Below are positions 10,030 through 18,522 of a stretch of 32,885 bases of DNA, one piece after another (position 1 is the stretch's first letter; each line of letters begins with the position of its first letter). The stretch is from an uncultured Pelagibacteraceae bacterium (GTDB lineage Bacteria > Pseudomonadota > Alphaproteobacteria > Pelagibacterales > Pelagibacteraceae). Below the pieces are notes generated by a model, which saw only the letters and a list, made by a program, of their open reading frames with translations, ran no database searches and was not told the origin of the DNA. The translations under genes were made by a program, and so were the position numbers. The stretch is from positions 1 to 32,885 of the forward strand of contig CACETY010000012.1 of the NCBI GenBank assembly GCA_902562645.1, given 5' to 3'.

Positions 10030-11146
10030 TGATATTAGAATAAGTTGTATTTAAATAATTTTTAATAGTGCTCAAAAAATCTGGTACGTCTAATAGAAAG
10101 GAATCGTGGCCTTTGTCAGTTTTTATTTCTACAAAACCAACATCAGCACCAATTGCATTAAGCGCTATTACAATATCTTTATTCTCTGAGGTTGGGTATA
10201 ACCAATCAGAAGTAAAGGAGATGATGAAAAATTTTGTTTTAGTATCTTTAAATGCTTTGGAAAGGTTTCCTCCATATTGTTTAGTTAAATCAAAATAATC
10301 CATCGCTCTAGTGATATACAAATAACTATTTGCATCGAATCTATCTACAAATACAGAACCTTGATATCTCAAATAACTCTCAATTTGAAAATCAGCATCA
10401 AATCCAAATTTTAAATCAGATCTTTCTTGAAGATTCCTTCCAAACTTTTCTTGTAAACCTTGTTTTGATAAATACGTGATATGAGCAGCCATCCTAGCAA
10501 CAGCCAAACCTTTATCTGGATTTGTTGATTTTTCATCATACAATCCCTCTTTCCAATTGCTATCAGACATTATTGCTTGTCTTCCAAGTTCATTAAAAGC
10601 AATATTTTGAGCTGAATGACTAGCCGTACAAGCAATTGGTAAAGCTACTTTAGCCTTATTCGGAAAGTTTGATACGAATTGTAAAACTTGCATTCCACCC
10701 ATGGAGCCACCAGCAACTGCAAATAATTTTTCTATTTTTAAGTAATCTAATAGATTGTATTGAGCGTTAACCATATCGTTGATTGTAATTACAGGAAAAT
10801 TTGTACCTATAGGTTTATTGGTCAAAGGATCAATAGTTCCTGGTCCGTAGGATCCCATACATCCACCAATAACATTTGCACAGATAACAAAAAATTTATC
10901 AGTATCGAATGACTTACCTGGACCAACTGCATAGTTCCACCAACCCTCTTTTTTTGTAATTGGATTGATGCCTGAAGCATACTGGTCGCCTGTTAGCGCA
11001 TGAAAAATTAATATAGCATTGTCTTTCTTCTCATTAAGATTTCCATAGGTCTCATAGGCTAATGGAAAGTTCGATATTTCTTTGCCACAATCAAGCTTAA
11101 GAGTTTTCTCGATAATTATATTTTTCATTTCATTTAAATTGCTCAT
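10013..11146 (-). CDS. metX: Homoserine O-acyltransferase MetX
   Basis: MetX (377 aa) is an alpha/beta hydrolase-fold enzyme that acylates homoserine from acetyl-CoA or succinyl-CoA, committing it to methionine. The catalytic triad is visible: nucleophile Ser148 in AGGSMGGMQ, Asp314 in FTSDWLYP, and His347 in KGHDSFL. Substrate-site signatures GDQYASG and CANVIGGCMGSYGPGT are intact. Sequence inspection cannot tell acetyl from succinyl specificity; alphaproteobacterial MetX enzymes include both. The start is the first ATG after the riboswitch, although no good Shine-Dalgarno precedes it, and an in-frame ATG six codons later is an alternative. It overlaps metW by 17 bases. Confidence 0.96.
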   Translation of the reverse strand: MSNLNEMKNIIIEKTLKLDCGKEISNFPLAYETYGNLNEKKDNAILIFHALTGDQYASGINPITKKEGWWNYAVGPGKSFDTDKFFVICANVIGGCMGSYGPGTIDPLTNKPIGTNFPVITINDMVNAQYNLLDYLKIEKLFAVAGGSMGGMQVLQFVSNFPNKAKVALPIACTASHSAQNIAFNELGRQAIMSDSNWKEGLYDEKSTNPDKGLAVARMAAHITYLSKQGLQEKFGRNLQERSDLKFGFDADFQIESYLRYQGSVFVDRFDANSYLYITRAMDYFDLTKQYGGNLSKAFKDTKTKFFIISFTSDWLYPTSENKDIVIALNAIGADVGFVEIKTDKGHDSFLLDVPDFLSTIKNYLNTTYSNINERRI

Positions 11147-11180
11147 AAAAATTTTGCTGAAATGAATTGTGAGAAAAAAA

Positions 11181-11231
11181 ACTTATTTAGCAGGTTTTTT
11201 AAAGCGCTCGCAATTCAGTTAAATCAGCGCA
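11181..11231 (-). ncRNA. SAM-II riboswitch upstream of metX
   Basis: Read on the minus strand, the leader contains GCGCTGATTTAAC (11230-11218), then a loop, TTGC, and AGCGC. The GCGCT and AGCGC arms form the P1 stem. About 13 bases downstream is GCTAAATAAG (from 11191), which corresponds to the pseudoknot-forming 3' strand. From memory, this order of elements matches the SAM-II (SAM_alpha) class known from alphaproteobacteria and marine metagenomes, usually in front of metX or metA. Binding of S-adenosylmethionine would lower metX-metW-gloB expression. The 3' strand lies about 35 bases before the ATG without a recognisable Shine-Dalgarno, so the way it switches expression is not obvious. Confidence 0.9.
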
Positions 11232-11238
11232 AAATGCT

Positions 11239-11265
11239 TTTATAAGATAGCTTTTTAGATGTCAA
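11239..11265 (-). promoter_or_regulatory. Probable promoter of metX-metW-gloB
   Basis: On the minus strand, TTGACA (11265-11260) is a perfect -35 box, and TATAAA (11244-11239) is a fair -10 with 15 bases between them, slightly short. The predicted transcript would start around 11231, right at the first base of the SAM-II riboswitch, which supports the call. Confidence 0.65.
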
Positions 11266-11329
11266 TTTTTTTAGAATTATTGATTGTATTATCTAATTAT
11301 CTGACTATTTATTAATAAAATTAAGCATC
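11266..11329 (+). other. Rest of the 183-bp metX/hisC divergent intergenic region
   Basis: This AT-rich stretch lies between the metX promoter and the hisC start. I see no RNA gene, open frame or convincing hairpin in it. It must hold the hisC promoter, since hisC is divergent from metX, but no -35/-10 pair stands out. TTGATT at 11280 and TATTTATTAATAAA near 11307 are the nearest candidates, and their spacing is too long to be convincing. Confidence 0.4.
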
Positions 11330-12415
11330 ATGAATACTCCATTATTTAGAAAATTAAACCTAGAGGCTTACAAGCCTGGAAGATCCTTCTTAAGTAAAAA
11401 AAAAAATACTATAAAACTATCAGCTAATGAGTCAGCCTTAGGTATGAGTAAAAATGCTTATAAAGCAATAATAAAATCCAAAAATAATATATCAAAGTAT
11501 CCGGATGGGAAATTTAAGGAATTAACATCTGCAATTTCAAAAAAATATAATTGTAACCAAAATCAGATTATCTGTGGGTCTGGATCTGACGAAATTATTC
11601 AAATGTTATGTCAGTTATTTTTGGACAAAGGAGATGAAGTAGTCGTGCCAGAGTACAGTTTTTTAATGTACAGAATTTATGCAAAAATAGTAGGAGCAAA
11701 AGTTATATTTTCTAAAGAAAAAAATTTTAAAGTATCAAATGATGAAATTATAAAAAAAATAACTAAAAGAACAAAGATTGTATTTATAGCTAATCCAAAT
11801 AATCCTACAGGTACATATATTTCTAAAAATCAACTATTAGACCTAAGAAAGCGATTAAATAAAAAAATTTTATTGGTAGTCGATGATGCATACTTTGAAT
11901 ATATGTTAAATAAAGATTATAGATCAGGTCTGGAACTATTTAAAAATCAAAATAATGTATTTATATTAAGAACTTTTTCAAAAATTTATGGTCTTGCATC
12001 TCTAAGAGTTGGATGGGGTTATGGAAGTAAAAAAATTGTAGATGCTTTATATAAAATTAAACCACCATTTAATGTAAATAAGATAGCACAGGAATGTGCA
12101 GTTGAGTCTCTTAAAGATAAAAGTTTTATAAAAAAATCTGTAAAACATAATTTAGATTGGGCTAGAAAAATAAAAAAAATAATGAATTCTTATAATATTC
12201 AAACAAATGAAATTGGACCAAATTTTTTTCTTTTAGATTTTAAAAGTTGTAAATTAAATGCAAGTTTTGTTGAGAGAAATCTTGAAAAATCGGGAATTAT
12301 TCTTAGAGAAATGAATTCGTATGGTATTAAAAATTGTTTAAGGCTTACAATTGGAAATGCGAAAGAAAATATACTTTTAATTAATCAGATGAAAAAAATT
12401 TTTAAAAATGTTTAA
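11330..12415 (+). CDS. hisC: Histidinol-phosphate aminotransferase family protein
   Basis: This PLP-dependent fold-type I aminotransferase (361 aa) is of the HisC family. HisC converts imidazole acetol phosphate and glutamate to histidinol phosphate, and many also accept aromatic 2-oxo acids. Seen are KLSANESALGMS (about 29-40), the PLP region GSGSDEII (about 83-90), NPNNPTGT (about 155-162), the aspartate of VVDDAYFEY, and the PLP lysine Lys218 in RTFSKIYGLASLRVGWGYG. It overlaps tyrA by 8 bases (ATGTTTAA), so the pair probably serves tyrosine/phenylalanine synthesis at least in part. Whether it is also the only histidine-pathway aminotransferase of the genome cannot be seen from this window. 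Confidence 0.9.
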   Translation: MNTPLFRKLNLEAYKPGRSFLSKKKNTIKLSANESALGMSKNAYKAIIKSKNNISKYPDGKFKELTSAISKKYNCNQNQIICGSGSDEIIQMLCQLFLDKGDEVVVPEYSFLMYRIYAKIVGAKVIFSKEKNFKVSNDEIIKKITKRTKIVFIANPNNPTGTYISKNQLLDLRKRLNKKILLVVDDAYFEYMLNKDYRSGLELFKNQNNVFILRTFSKIYGLASLRVGWGYGSKKIVDALYKIKPPFNVNKIAQECAVESLKDKSFIKKSVKHNLDWARKIKKIMNSYNIQTNEIGPNFFLLDFKSCKLNASFVERNLEKSGIILREMNSYGIKNCLRLTIGNAKENILLINQMKKIFKNV

Positions 12416-13307
12416 AAATATATTAATCATTGGTTGTGGATTAATTGGATCTTCAATTTTAAGAGCATCTATAAATAAAAAAATTTCTAAAAACTTTTTT
12501 GTTTTCGAAAAATCCGAAAAAAATATTAGAGAAATCAAAAAAATAAATAAAAAAATAATTATTTTAAATAAACTAAATAATAAAATTTCAAATATTGATT
12601 TTGTTATACTTGCTACACCGATGAGTCAGTATGAAAGAGTTATCCCTTATTTAAACAAGTATTTAAGTAAAAAATCTTTAATTACCGATGTAGGTTCTAC
12701 AAAGGAAAATATTAAAAAATTAAAAAATAAGAGCCTTACAAAGTCACTTGATTGGATTATGAGTCATCCGATATCTGGATCAGAGGTAAGTGGACCAAAG
12801 TATGGAAGTAAAAGTCTATTTATTAATAAATGGTGTATAGTTTTTAGTGACAAAAACAAAGTTAAACAGAAAAAATTAATTAATTTTTGGAAAAAGATTG
12901 GTTCTAAAGTAATAATTATGGATGAGAAAGTTCATGATAAGATATTTTCAATTACAAGTCATTTACCCCACTTAATAGCTTACAATTTAATAAAGACCGC
13001 CCAAGATTTTCAAAAAATTCAAAAAAAAGATATAATTAAATTTAGTGCAGGAGGTTTAAGAGATTTTTCAAGGATAGCTGCATCAAACGAAATAATGTGG
13101 AGAGATATTTTTTTTAGTAACAAAAAAAATGTTGTAAGTGCAATTAATTTGTTTATTAAAAATTTAAAATCCTTTAAAAAAAATATTGAAAATTTAGATG
13201 ATAATACATTGAGAAAAAAATTAGTTAATTCAAAAAAAGTAAGACAGCAAATATTGAATTTAAAACAAGATATAGCCAAGCCAGATTTTGGTAGAGATCA
13301 AAACTAA
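12408..13307 (+). CDS. tyrA: Prephenate/arogenate dehydrogenase
   Basis: This NAD(P)-dependent dehydrogenase (299 aa) of the TyrA family oxidatively decarboxylates prephenate or arogenate in tyrosine synthesis. The Rossmann motif is IIGCGLIGSS (about residues 7-16). VILATPMSQY, ITDVGSTKENI and MSHPISGSEVSGPKYGS are family signatures, and the histidine of SHLPHLIAYNL matches the prephenate-site region. There is no chorismate mutase or ACT domain fused to it. The start lies inside the end of hisC. The protein is extremely lysine-rich (about one residue in five), more than its neighbours. Its stop overlaps the convergent NlpC/P60 gene by 4 bases. Prephenate versus arogenate preference cannot be judged. 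Confidence 0.93.
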   Translation: MFKNILIIGCGLIGSSILRASINKKISKNFFVFEKSEKNIREIKKINKKIIILNKLNNKISNIDFVILATPMSQYERVIPYLNKYLSKKSLITDVGSTKENIKKLKNKSLTKSLDWIMSHPISGSEVSGPKYGSKSLFINKWCIVFSDKNKVKQKKLINFWKKIGSKVIIMDEKVHDKIFSITSHLPHLIAYNLIKTAQDFQKIQKKDIIKFSAGGLRDFSRIAASNEIMWRDIFFSNKKNVVSAINLFIKNLKSFKKNIENLDDNTLRKKLVNSKKVRQQILNLKQDIAKPDFGRDQN

Positions 13308-14059
13308 ATCGATATAATTTTTATCACTTTTAAATTTGTAGTTTTTTCAATTAATTTAATAGTTTTTAGTATTGGCATTATTATTACTTTTTTTCTTGGA
13401 CCATATGCATGAATTAATTCTTTTGTATTTAAACAAACTGCAACATGTCCTTTCCAAAAAATAATATCTCCTTTCTTAAAAAATCTTTTATTCCTAACAC
13501 CTTTTTTGATTTTAACTTGATCTTTTGTATCTCTAGGAAAGAACTTATGGTTATATTTATAAAAAATTTGGAGTAATGCTGAACAATCAATACCATTAAA
13601 AGTTTTGCCACCCCATTTATATTTAATATTCAAAAAAAGTTTTAATATTTTACTAAAATTATAATTTCTTTTATTTAATCTTTGTAATTCTTTTAATTTT
13701 ATCCATTTATTCTTTTCAAACATTACAAAGTTATTTTTTTTATTTATAATCTGAATTTCAGATGAAAATGGAAGGTATTTTTTTGTTAAAAATTTTATAT
13801 TGTTTTTTGGTTTATTATAAATCTTTGATTTTAATGTACTGACTTTGTGAGTTTTGTTTAAAACTTTATTAAATTTTTTGATTTTTATATAACCTAAGTA
13901 ATTGTCAAAATCAGTTATGATCTTAAAAAAATCTCTCTTTTTTCCAATTATCCTAAATTTTTCACCGTAAATTAATTGAGTACTTATATTTGATTTCTTT
14001 GAGGCCAGCTCATAAACGTTTAAATAGGAATTCTTACAGAAATAGCTATTTTGCACCAA
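13304..14059 (-). CDS. NlpC/P60 family cysteine peptidase with SH3-like N-terminus
   Basis: This is a 251-aa putative peptidoglycan endopeptidase. Residues about 10-120 look like one or two bacterial SH3-type domains. Residues about 135-250 are the NlpC/P60 domain with catalytic Cys159 in NGIDCSALLQ and His205 in WKGHVAVCL; His217 in LIHAYG is the likely third polar residue. The family cuts the D-Glu/diaminopimelate bond of stem peptides. No signal peptide is apparent, so it could act on muropeptides in the cytoplasm. It overlaps the end of the AmpG-like permease gene by 14 bases, which fits trimming of imported peptides. The resemblance is to the YkfC-like dipeptide-hydrolysing NlpC/P60 group. 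Confidence 0.87.
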   Translation of the reverse strand: MVQNSYFCKNSYLNVYELASKKSNISTQLIYGEKFRIIGKKRDFFKIITDFDNYLGYIKIKKFNKVLNKTHKVSTLKSKIYNKPKNNIKFLTKKYLPFSSEIQIINKKNNFVMFEKNKWIKLKELQRLNKRNYNFSKILKLFLNIKYKWGGKTFNGIDCSALLQIFYKYNHKFFPRDTKDQVKIKKGVRNKRFFKKGDIIFWKGHVAVCLNTKELIHAYGPRKKVIIMPILKTIKLIEKTTNLKVIKIISI

Positions 14060-15419
14060 TTTTAACTTTTTTCCTTATAAACCAAAGACAAATTAGTGAT
14101 GGTATCACCATTACAGTTGTAATTATAAAAAATGTTCCCCAGTCTCCATTTAGCCAATCTACTAGTGCACCTGATGAAGAGGCAAGGGTGGTTCTTCCAG
14201 CAGTTCCAATGGATGCTAATAATGCATATTGGGTTGCCGTATAGGTCCTATCTACTAATAAAGAAATAAAAGCAACAAATGCAACTGTTGCAAATGCAGC
14301 TGTTATATCATCAGCTATCACAGCTATTGCAAATAATAATTCTGATTTACCTGTCCAGGCCAATAATGCAAAAAGTAAATTAGTTACAGCCATCAAACCT
14401 CCAGCAAAAAACATAGTTTTGACTGTTCCAGCTCTCATCGCCATTACACCACCTATTAAAGTGAAAACTACAGTTGTTATCCATCCTAATCCTTTAGAAT
14501 AAATTGCTATTTGTCCTTTTGAAAATCCAATTTCTTTATAAAAAACAATAGACATACGTCCTAAAAATGCTTCACCTATTTTAAATAAAAACACAAATCC
14601 TAATATCCCAACTGCAATTGCAAAACCATTTTTCTTGAAAAAACTTATTATTGGTCCACCAATAGTACCCGAAATGTAAGCAATAAAATTTGTTAAAATA
14701 TTATTTGATCCAAGCTTGTTTATAATCATTTGATCTGTTTCTTTTTGATTATTTTGTCTGTTATTATCAATTGGTTCATGAACAAACATCAAACAAATAT
14801 TCATTAAAATAATTAAAACACCTAAAACTAAAAAAGTAGCTTGCCAATAATCTGCTACTCCCATATTTTGAAAAAATTCAGCAGTAAATAATGCTACAAC
14901 ACCTCCTAATTTATAACCAGTCCACCAACCAACTACTGCCATAGCTGCACCTGCTGCCATGGATTTTCCCTCATTTGCATCAATTTGTTCAATTCTCAAC
15001 GCATCAACAGTTATATCTTGGGTTGCAGAAGCTATTGCAATTATTAATCCAACACTAATCAAAAGTGCTAAATTTTGTGTAGGATTTATAAAACTCCAAA
15101 CTATCAAACTGAGTAAAATAATTAATTGCATTAAGACGATCCAACCTCGTCTATGTCCTAATTTTTTTGTCAAAAGCGGAATTTGTATTCTATCAATTAT
15201 TGGAGCCCATAAATAATTAAAAGCATAAACTCCAAATATTAATCCTGCCCAACCAATTGTTGATCTACTTAATCCCTCTTCTTTTAGCCAAAGACTTAAG
15301 CTACTTGCAATTAATACCCATGGAAAACCACTAATTGCTCCTAGAAGCAATATTCTTAACATCCTTATATCTTTATAAACTAATAATGAGTCGACCCAGC
15401 TCTGTTTTATTTCAGACAT
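14046..15419 (-). CDS. ampG: AmpG-like muropeptide permease (MFS)
   Basis: This major facilitator protein (457 aa) is of the PAT/AmpG family, which imports anhydromuropeptides released by cell wall turnover. About 12-14 hydrophobic segments are visible. Family features include ISGFPWVLIASSLSLWLKEEG, FNYLWAPIIDRI, LGHRRGWIVLMQ and ASATQDITVDALRIE. I chose the ATG at 15419 (MSEIKQSW) because it is preceded by GGAGGAAAT at good spacing and shares one base with the trkH stop. The in-frame ATG five codons upstream lies within that ribosome binding site. The gene is followed by an NlpC/P60 peptidase with a 14-base overlap. The transported substrate is inferred from family and context. Confidence 0.9.
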   Translation of the reverse strand: MSEIKQSWVDSLLVYKDIRMLRILLLGAISGFPWVLIASSLSLWLKEEGLSRSTIGWAGLIFGVYAFNYLWAPIIDRIQIPLLTKKLGHRRGWIVLMQLIILLSLIVWSFINPTQNLALLISVGLIIAIASATQDITVDALRIEQIDANEGKSMAAGAAMAVVGWWTGYKLGGVVALFTAEFFQNMGVADYWQATFLVLGVLIILMNICLMFVHEPIDNNRQNNQKETDQMIINKLGSNNILTNFIAYISGTIGGPIISFFKKNGFAIAVGILGFVFLFKIGEAFLGRMSIVFYKEIGFSKGQIAIYSKGLGWITTVVFTLIGGVMAMRAGTVKTMFFAGGLMAVTNLLFALLAWTGKSELLFAIAVIADDITAAFATVAFVAFISLLVDRTYTATQYALLASIGTAGRTTLASSSGALVDWLNGDWGTFFIITTVMVIPSLICLWFIRKKVKIGAK

Positions 15420-16867
15420 TAATATTTCCTCCAAAATGATGGAATAAACAATACTAATACAGCAAACAACTCTAATCTACCTAAAATCATCGCCAAGCTT
15501 AGAATCCATTTTGAAAAATCAGATAAATTAGCAAAGTTACCATTTGGACCAATTATATCACCTAAACCAGGCCCAACATTTGATATTGATGTTGCAGCAG
15601 CAGATATTGAAGTTGTCAAATCTAAACCGCTTGTTGATAAAAGAGCAGTTATAATAAAAAAAATTACAATATATAAAAATACAAAGGAAATAATTGATTC
15701 TAAAAATTTTTCATTAATATTATTATTTTCATATTTTATTTTAAATATACCTCTCGGATAAATTATTTTTTTTAGTTGTACAGAGATAAATTGGAACAAA
15801 ATTTGTACTCTAAATATTTTAATCCCACAAGCTGTAGAGCCTGCACATCCACCTATGAACATAAGAATTAGAAAATAAATTAATGGGAATTGACCCCAAT
15901 CACTAAAGTTTTGAGTGACATAACCAGTTCCAGTTAAAATTGATATTACATTAAATGCAACTGACCTTATACTCGTATCAAATAAACTCTGATTTTTTAC
16001 TAATAGATATAGATACATCAAGACAATTGAAAAAAGTACAATTTTTATAAAAGTTTTAATTTGTGTATCTTTAAAGAATATTTTTTTGTCACCATTTAAG
16101 TATTTAACGTAGGCAATAAATGGAATACTTCCTAAAATAATAAATACTATTGATGTTAATTCTATCAAAGCATTATCAAAGTAACCAATAGACTCATTAT
16201 AATTTGAGAAACCACCTGTCGCTATTGTTGTCATTGAGTGAACTATACTATCAAAAAAGCTCATCCCAAATATTTTATAAAATAATGCGCATATTAAAGT
16301 TAATCCTGAATATACTAAGATCAATCTCAAAGCTATTTCTTTTGATTTAGGTAAAATTTTTTCTGGTGTATCACTTGTCGATATAATAAAGAGCTGCATT
16401 CCACCAATATTCATAAGTGGCATTAAAGTAATTGCCATAACAATGATACCAATTCCACCTAACCACTGAAGCATTCCCCTCCATAGCAATATACTTTTAG
16501 GAATTTCATTTAAATTTGTGATTATAGTTGATCCGGTTGTAGTAATACCTGACATACTCTCAAAAAAAGCATCAGTCACGCTCAATTCTATCTCAGAAAA
16601 TATGAAAGGAAGTGAGCCAAAAATGGCGATGCTCAACCATGATAAAGCTGTTAAGAGAAAAGCTTGAGGTAAACTAATTTTTTTATCATGATCTAAATTA
16701 CTAAGTAAAAAAAGAATTCCAAAAATAATCGTTACAATTCCAGAACTTATGAAACCAGAGTCGAGTTCATCATAAAAAAACTGTGCTAAAATTGGCGCAA
16801 TCATCGATAAACCCAAAATAATTTGCAAAACTCCAAGGGTGAAGAAAACTGTTTTATAATTGGACAT
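15419..16867 (-). CDS. trkH: Trk-type potassium uptake transporter, TrkH family
   Basis: This is a polytopic inner membrane potassium transporter subunit (482 aa). Four pore-loop repeats of the superfamily of K transporters can be seen: GITTTGSTI (about 125-133), TIATGGFSN, LTGTGYVTQ and SNVGPGLG, each with the glycine of the selectivity filter. No trkA (NAD-binding regulatory subunit) is nearby, so its partner must be encoded elsewhere if present. It is first in a set with ampG and the NlpC/P60 gene, sharing one base with the ampG start. The start region carries a tandem duplication with an out-of-frame upstream ATG (listed separately). Confidence 0.95.
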   Translation of the reverse strand: MSNYKTVFFTLGVLQIILGLSMIAPILAQFFYDELDSGFISSGIVTIIFGILFLLSNLDHDKKISLPQAFLLTALSWLSIAIFGSLPFIFSEIELSVTDAFFESMSGITTTGSTIITNLNEIPKSILLWRGMLQWLGGIGIIVMAITLMPLMNIGGMQLFIISTSDTPEKILPKSKEIALRLILVYSGLTLICALFYKIFGMSFFDSIVHSMTTIATGGFSNYNESIGYFDNALIELTSIVFIILGSIPFIAYVKYLNGDKKIFFKDTQIKTFIKIVLFSIVLMYLYLLVKNQSLFDTSIRSVAFNVISILTGTGYVTQNFSDWGQFPLIYFLILMFIGGCAGSTACGIKIFRVQILFQFISVQLKKIIYPRGIFKIKYENNNINEKFLESIISFVFLYIVIFFIITALLSTSGLDLTTSISAAATSISNVGPGLGDIIGPNGNFANLSDFSKWILSLAMILGRLELFAVLVLFIPSFWRKY

Positions 16868-16881
16868 TTTGATTGGACATT
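16859..16881 (-). repeat. 13-bp tandem duplication over the trkH start codon, with 8-codon upstream ORF
   Basis: ATTGGACATT occurs twice on the + strand, at 16859-16868 and 16872-16881, offset by 13 bases. On the minus strand this puts two ATGTCCAAT start-like sequences in tandem. The downstream one (ATG at 16867) begins trkH as MSNYK. The upstream one (ATG at 16880) is out of frame and reads MSNQNVQL before a TAA that overlaps the trkH start region. This is directly visible; any regulatory effect is speculation. Confidence 0.6.
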
Positions 16882-16953
16882 ATTTTATGGTAAATAAATT
16901 TCAACTCTATAAGAATTATTTAAAACGTTATTTTATATGCTATTTGATTAAAA

Positions 16954-18522
16954 GTGATCGATAAAACCAACATAGATAAAACAAATGCTTGGCCCTTTGT
17001 TGAGGCTAAAAAGCTTCTAAGAGAGAGAAAAAAAAATATTGAAAACAAAGGGAAAATTATCCTACAAACAGGATATGGCCCTAGTGGTTTACCCCATATT
17101 GGTACATTCGGTGAAGTGGCAAGAACTTCGATGATTGTTAATGCTCTAAATCATTTAACAGATCTCCCTAAAGAAATAATCACATTTTCCGACGATATGG
17201 ATGGACTAAGAAAAGTACCAGAAAATATTCCTAATTCTGAAAAACTAGAACAAAATCTTCATAAACCTCTAACCCAAGTTCCAGATCCTTTTGGTAAATT
17301 TAATAGTTTTGGAGAGCACAACAATGAAATGTTAAAAAACTTTTTAGATAAATTTAATTTTAAATATAATTTTAAAAGTTCAACAGTTTTATATAAATCT
17401 GGTTTTTTTAATGACACATTAAAATTAATTTTAGAAAATTATGAGGGAATAATGAATATCATTCTACCTACTCTTGGTAAAGAAAGACAAAAAACATATT
17501 CTCCATTCTTACCAATATGCCCAGATACAGGAGTTGTATTAGAGATACCAGTTTCAGAAATAGATACTAAAAGTTCAAAGATAATTTTTGATAATAATGG
17601 AAAAAAATTAGAACAAAGTATTTTAGATGGTAATTGCAAATTACAATGGAAAGTAGATTGGGCTATGAGATGGTATGCTCTTGATGTTGATTTTGAAATG
17701 TATGGTAAGGATTTGATTGAGAGTGCAATTTTATCAACAAAAATCATAAAGTTGTTAGGAAAGGCAAATCCATCTGGGTTTGCATATGAGTTATTTTTAG
17801 ATGAAAAAGGTGAAAAAATATCTAAGTCAAAAGGAAATGGTATTACCATCGATCAATGGTTAAAATATGCATCACCTGAAAGTCTTTCCCTGTATATGTA
17901 CCAAAATCCAAAAAGAGCAAAAAAACTTTATAGAGAAGTAGTACCAAAGGCTGTAGATGAATATCTTGATTTTATTGAAAAAGGTAAAACTCAAAATGAA
18001 CTTCAAAAACTAATGAATCCTGTTTGGCATGTTCATAATTCAGACATACCAGAGGAAAATTCAATTATGTCATTCTCGATGTTATTAAATTTAGTTGAGA
18101 CCAGCAATGCTGAAAATAAAGAATTACTTTGGAAGTTTGTTAAGAAATATAAGAAAGATATTAATGAAGATATGCATCCAATTTTTAACAAATTAATATC
18201 TTACGCAATTAAATATTTTAATGACGCTATAAAATCTAAAAAGATTTATAAAAAACCAAATGAAAGCGAAAAAATTGCCTTAAAAGCTTTAGTAAACTCT
18301 TTGGATAATTGCAATGATACAATGAAACCAGAGGATATTCAGACTACAATTTATACAGTCGGCAAAGAGAATGGCTATAAAGAAAATTTGCGTGATTGGT
18401 TCAAGTTAATATATGAGGTAGTTTTTGGCGTAGAAAATGGACCACGATTTGGGTTTTTTATAAGCTTTTTTGGGGTTCAAGAAACTAAAGAATTAATAAA
18501 AAGTAAATTAGAAAATGTTTAA
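16954..18522 (+). CDS. lysK: Lysyl-tRNA synthetase, class I (archaeal type)
   Basis: This is a class I LysRS (522 aa), a type found in archaea, alphaproteobacteria and spirochetes in place of the class II LysS. The Rossmann signature is PSGLPHIGTFGE (His48-Thr51 equivalent to HIGH), the substrate motif is TFSDDMDGLRKVP, and the KMSKS loop is KISKS at about 288-292, followed by KGNG. The C-terminal helical anticodon-binding region covers about 380-522. It begins with GTG, right after a short near-duplicate encoding DKTN twice (residues 3-6 and 8-11). It overlaps pyrD by 8 bases with the same ATGTTTAA arrangement as hisC-tyrA, and is divergent from trkH. Confidence 0.96.
   Translation: MIDKTNIDKTNAWPFVEAKKLLRERKKNIENKGKIILQTGYGPSGLPHIGTFGEVARTSMIVNALNHLTDLPKEIITFSDDMDGLRKVPENIPNSEKLEQNLHKPLTQVPDPFGKFNSFGEHNNEMLKNFLDKFNFKYNFKSSTVLYKSGFFNDTLKLILENYEGIMNIILPTLGKERQKTYSPFLPICPDTGVVLEIPVSEIDTKSSKIIFDNNGKKLEQSILDGNCKLQWKVDWAMRWYALDVDFEMYGKDLIESAILSTKIIKLLGKANPSGFAYELFLDEKGEKISKSKGNGITIDQWLKYASPESLSLYMYQNPKRAKKLYREVVPKAVDEYLDFIEKGKTQNELQKLMNPVWHVHNSDIPEENSIMSFSMLLNLVETSNAENKELLWKFVKKYKKDINEDMHPIFNKLISYAIKYFNDAIKSKKIYKKPNESEKIALKALVNSLDNCNDTMKPEDIQTTIYTVGKENGYKENLRDWFKLIYEVVFGVENGPRFGFFISFFGVQETKELIKSKLENV

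Noticed and set aside
11147..11329. tRNA or small protein gene in the longest intergenic region
   Set aside because: No cloverleaf or TTC/A loop pattern and no open frame with a ribosome site; the region is explained by the riboswitch and promoters.
15420..15434. Upstream ATG (MEEIL) for the ampG-like gene
   Set aside because: Its codons form the GGAGGAAAT ribosome binding site for the ATG at 15419, so the later start is much better supported.
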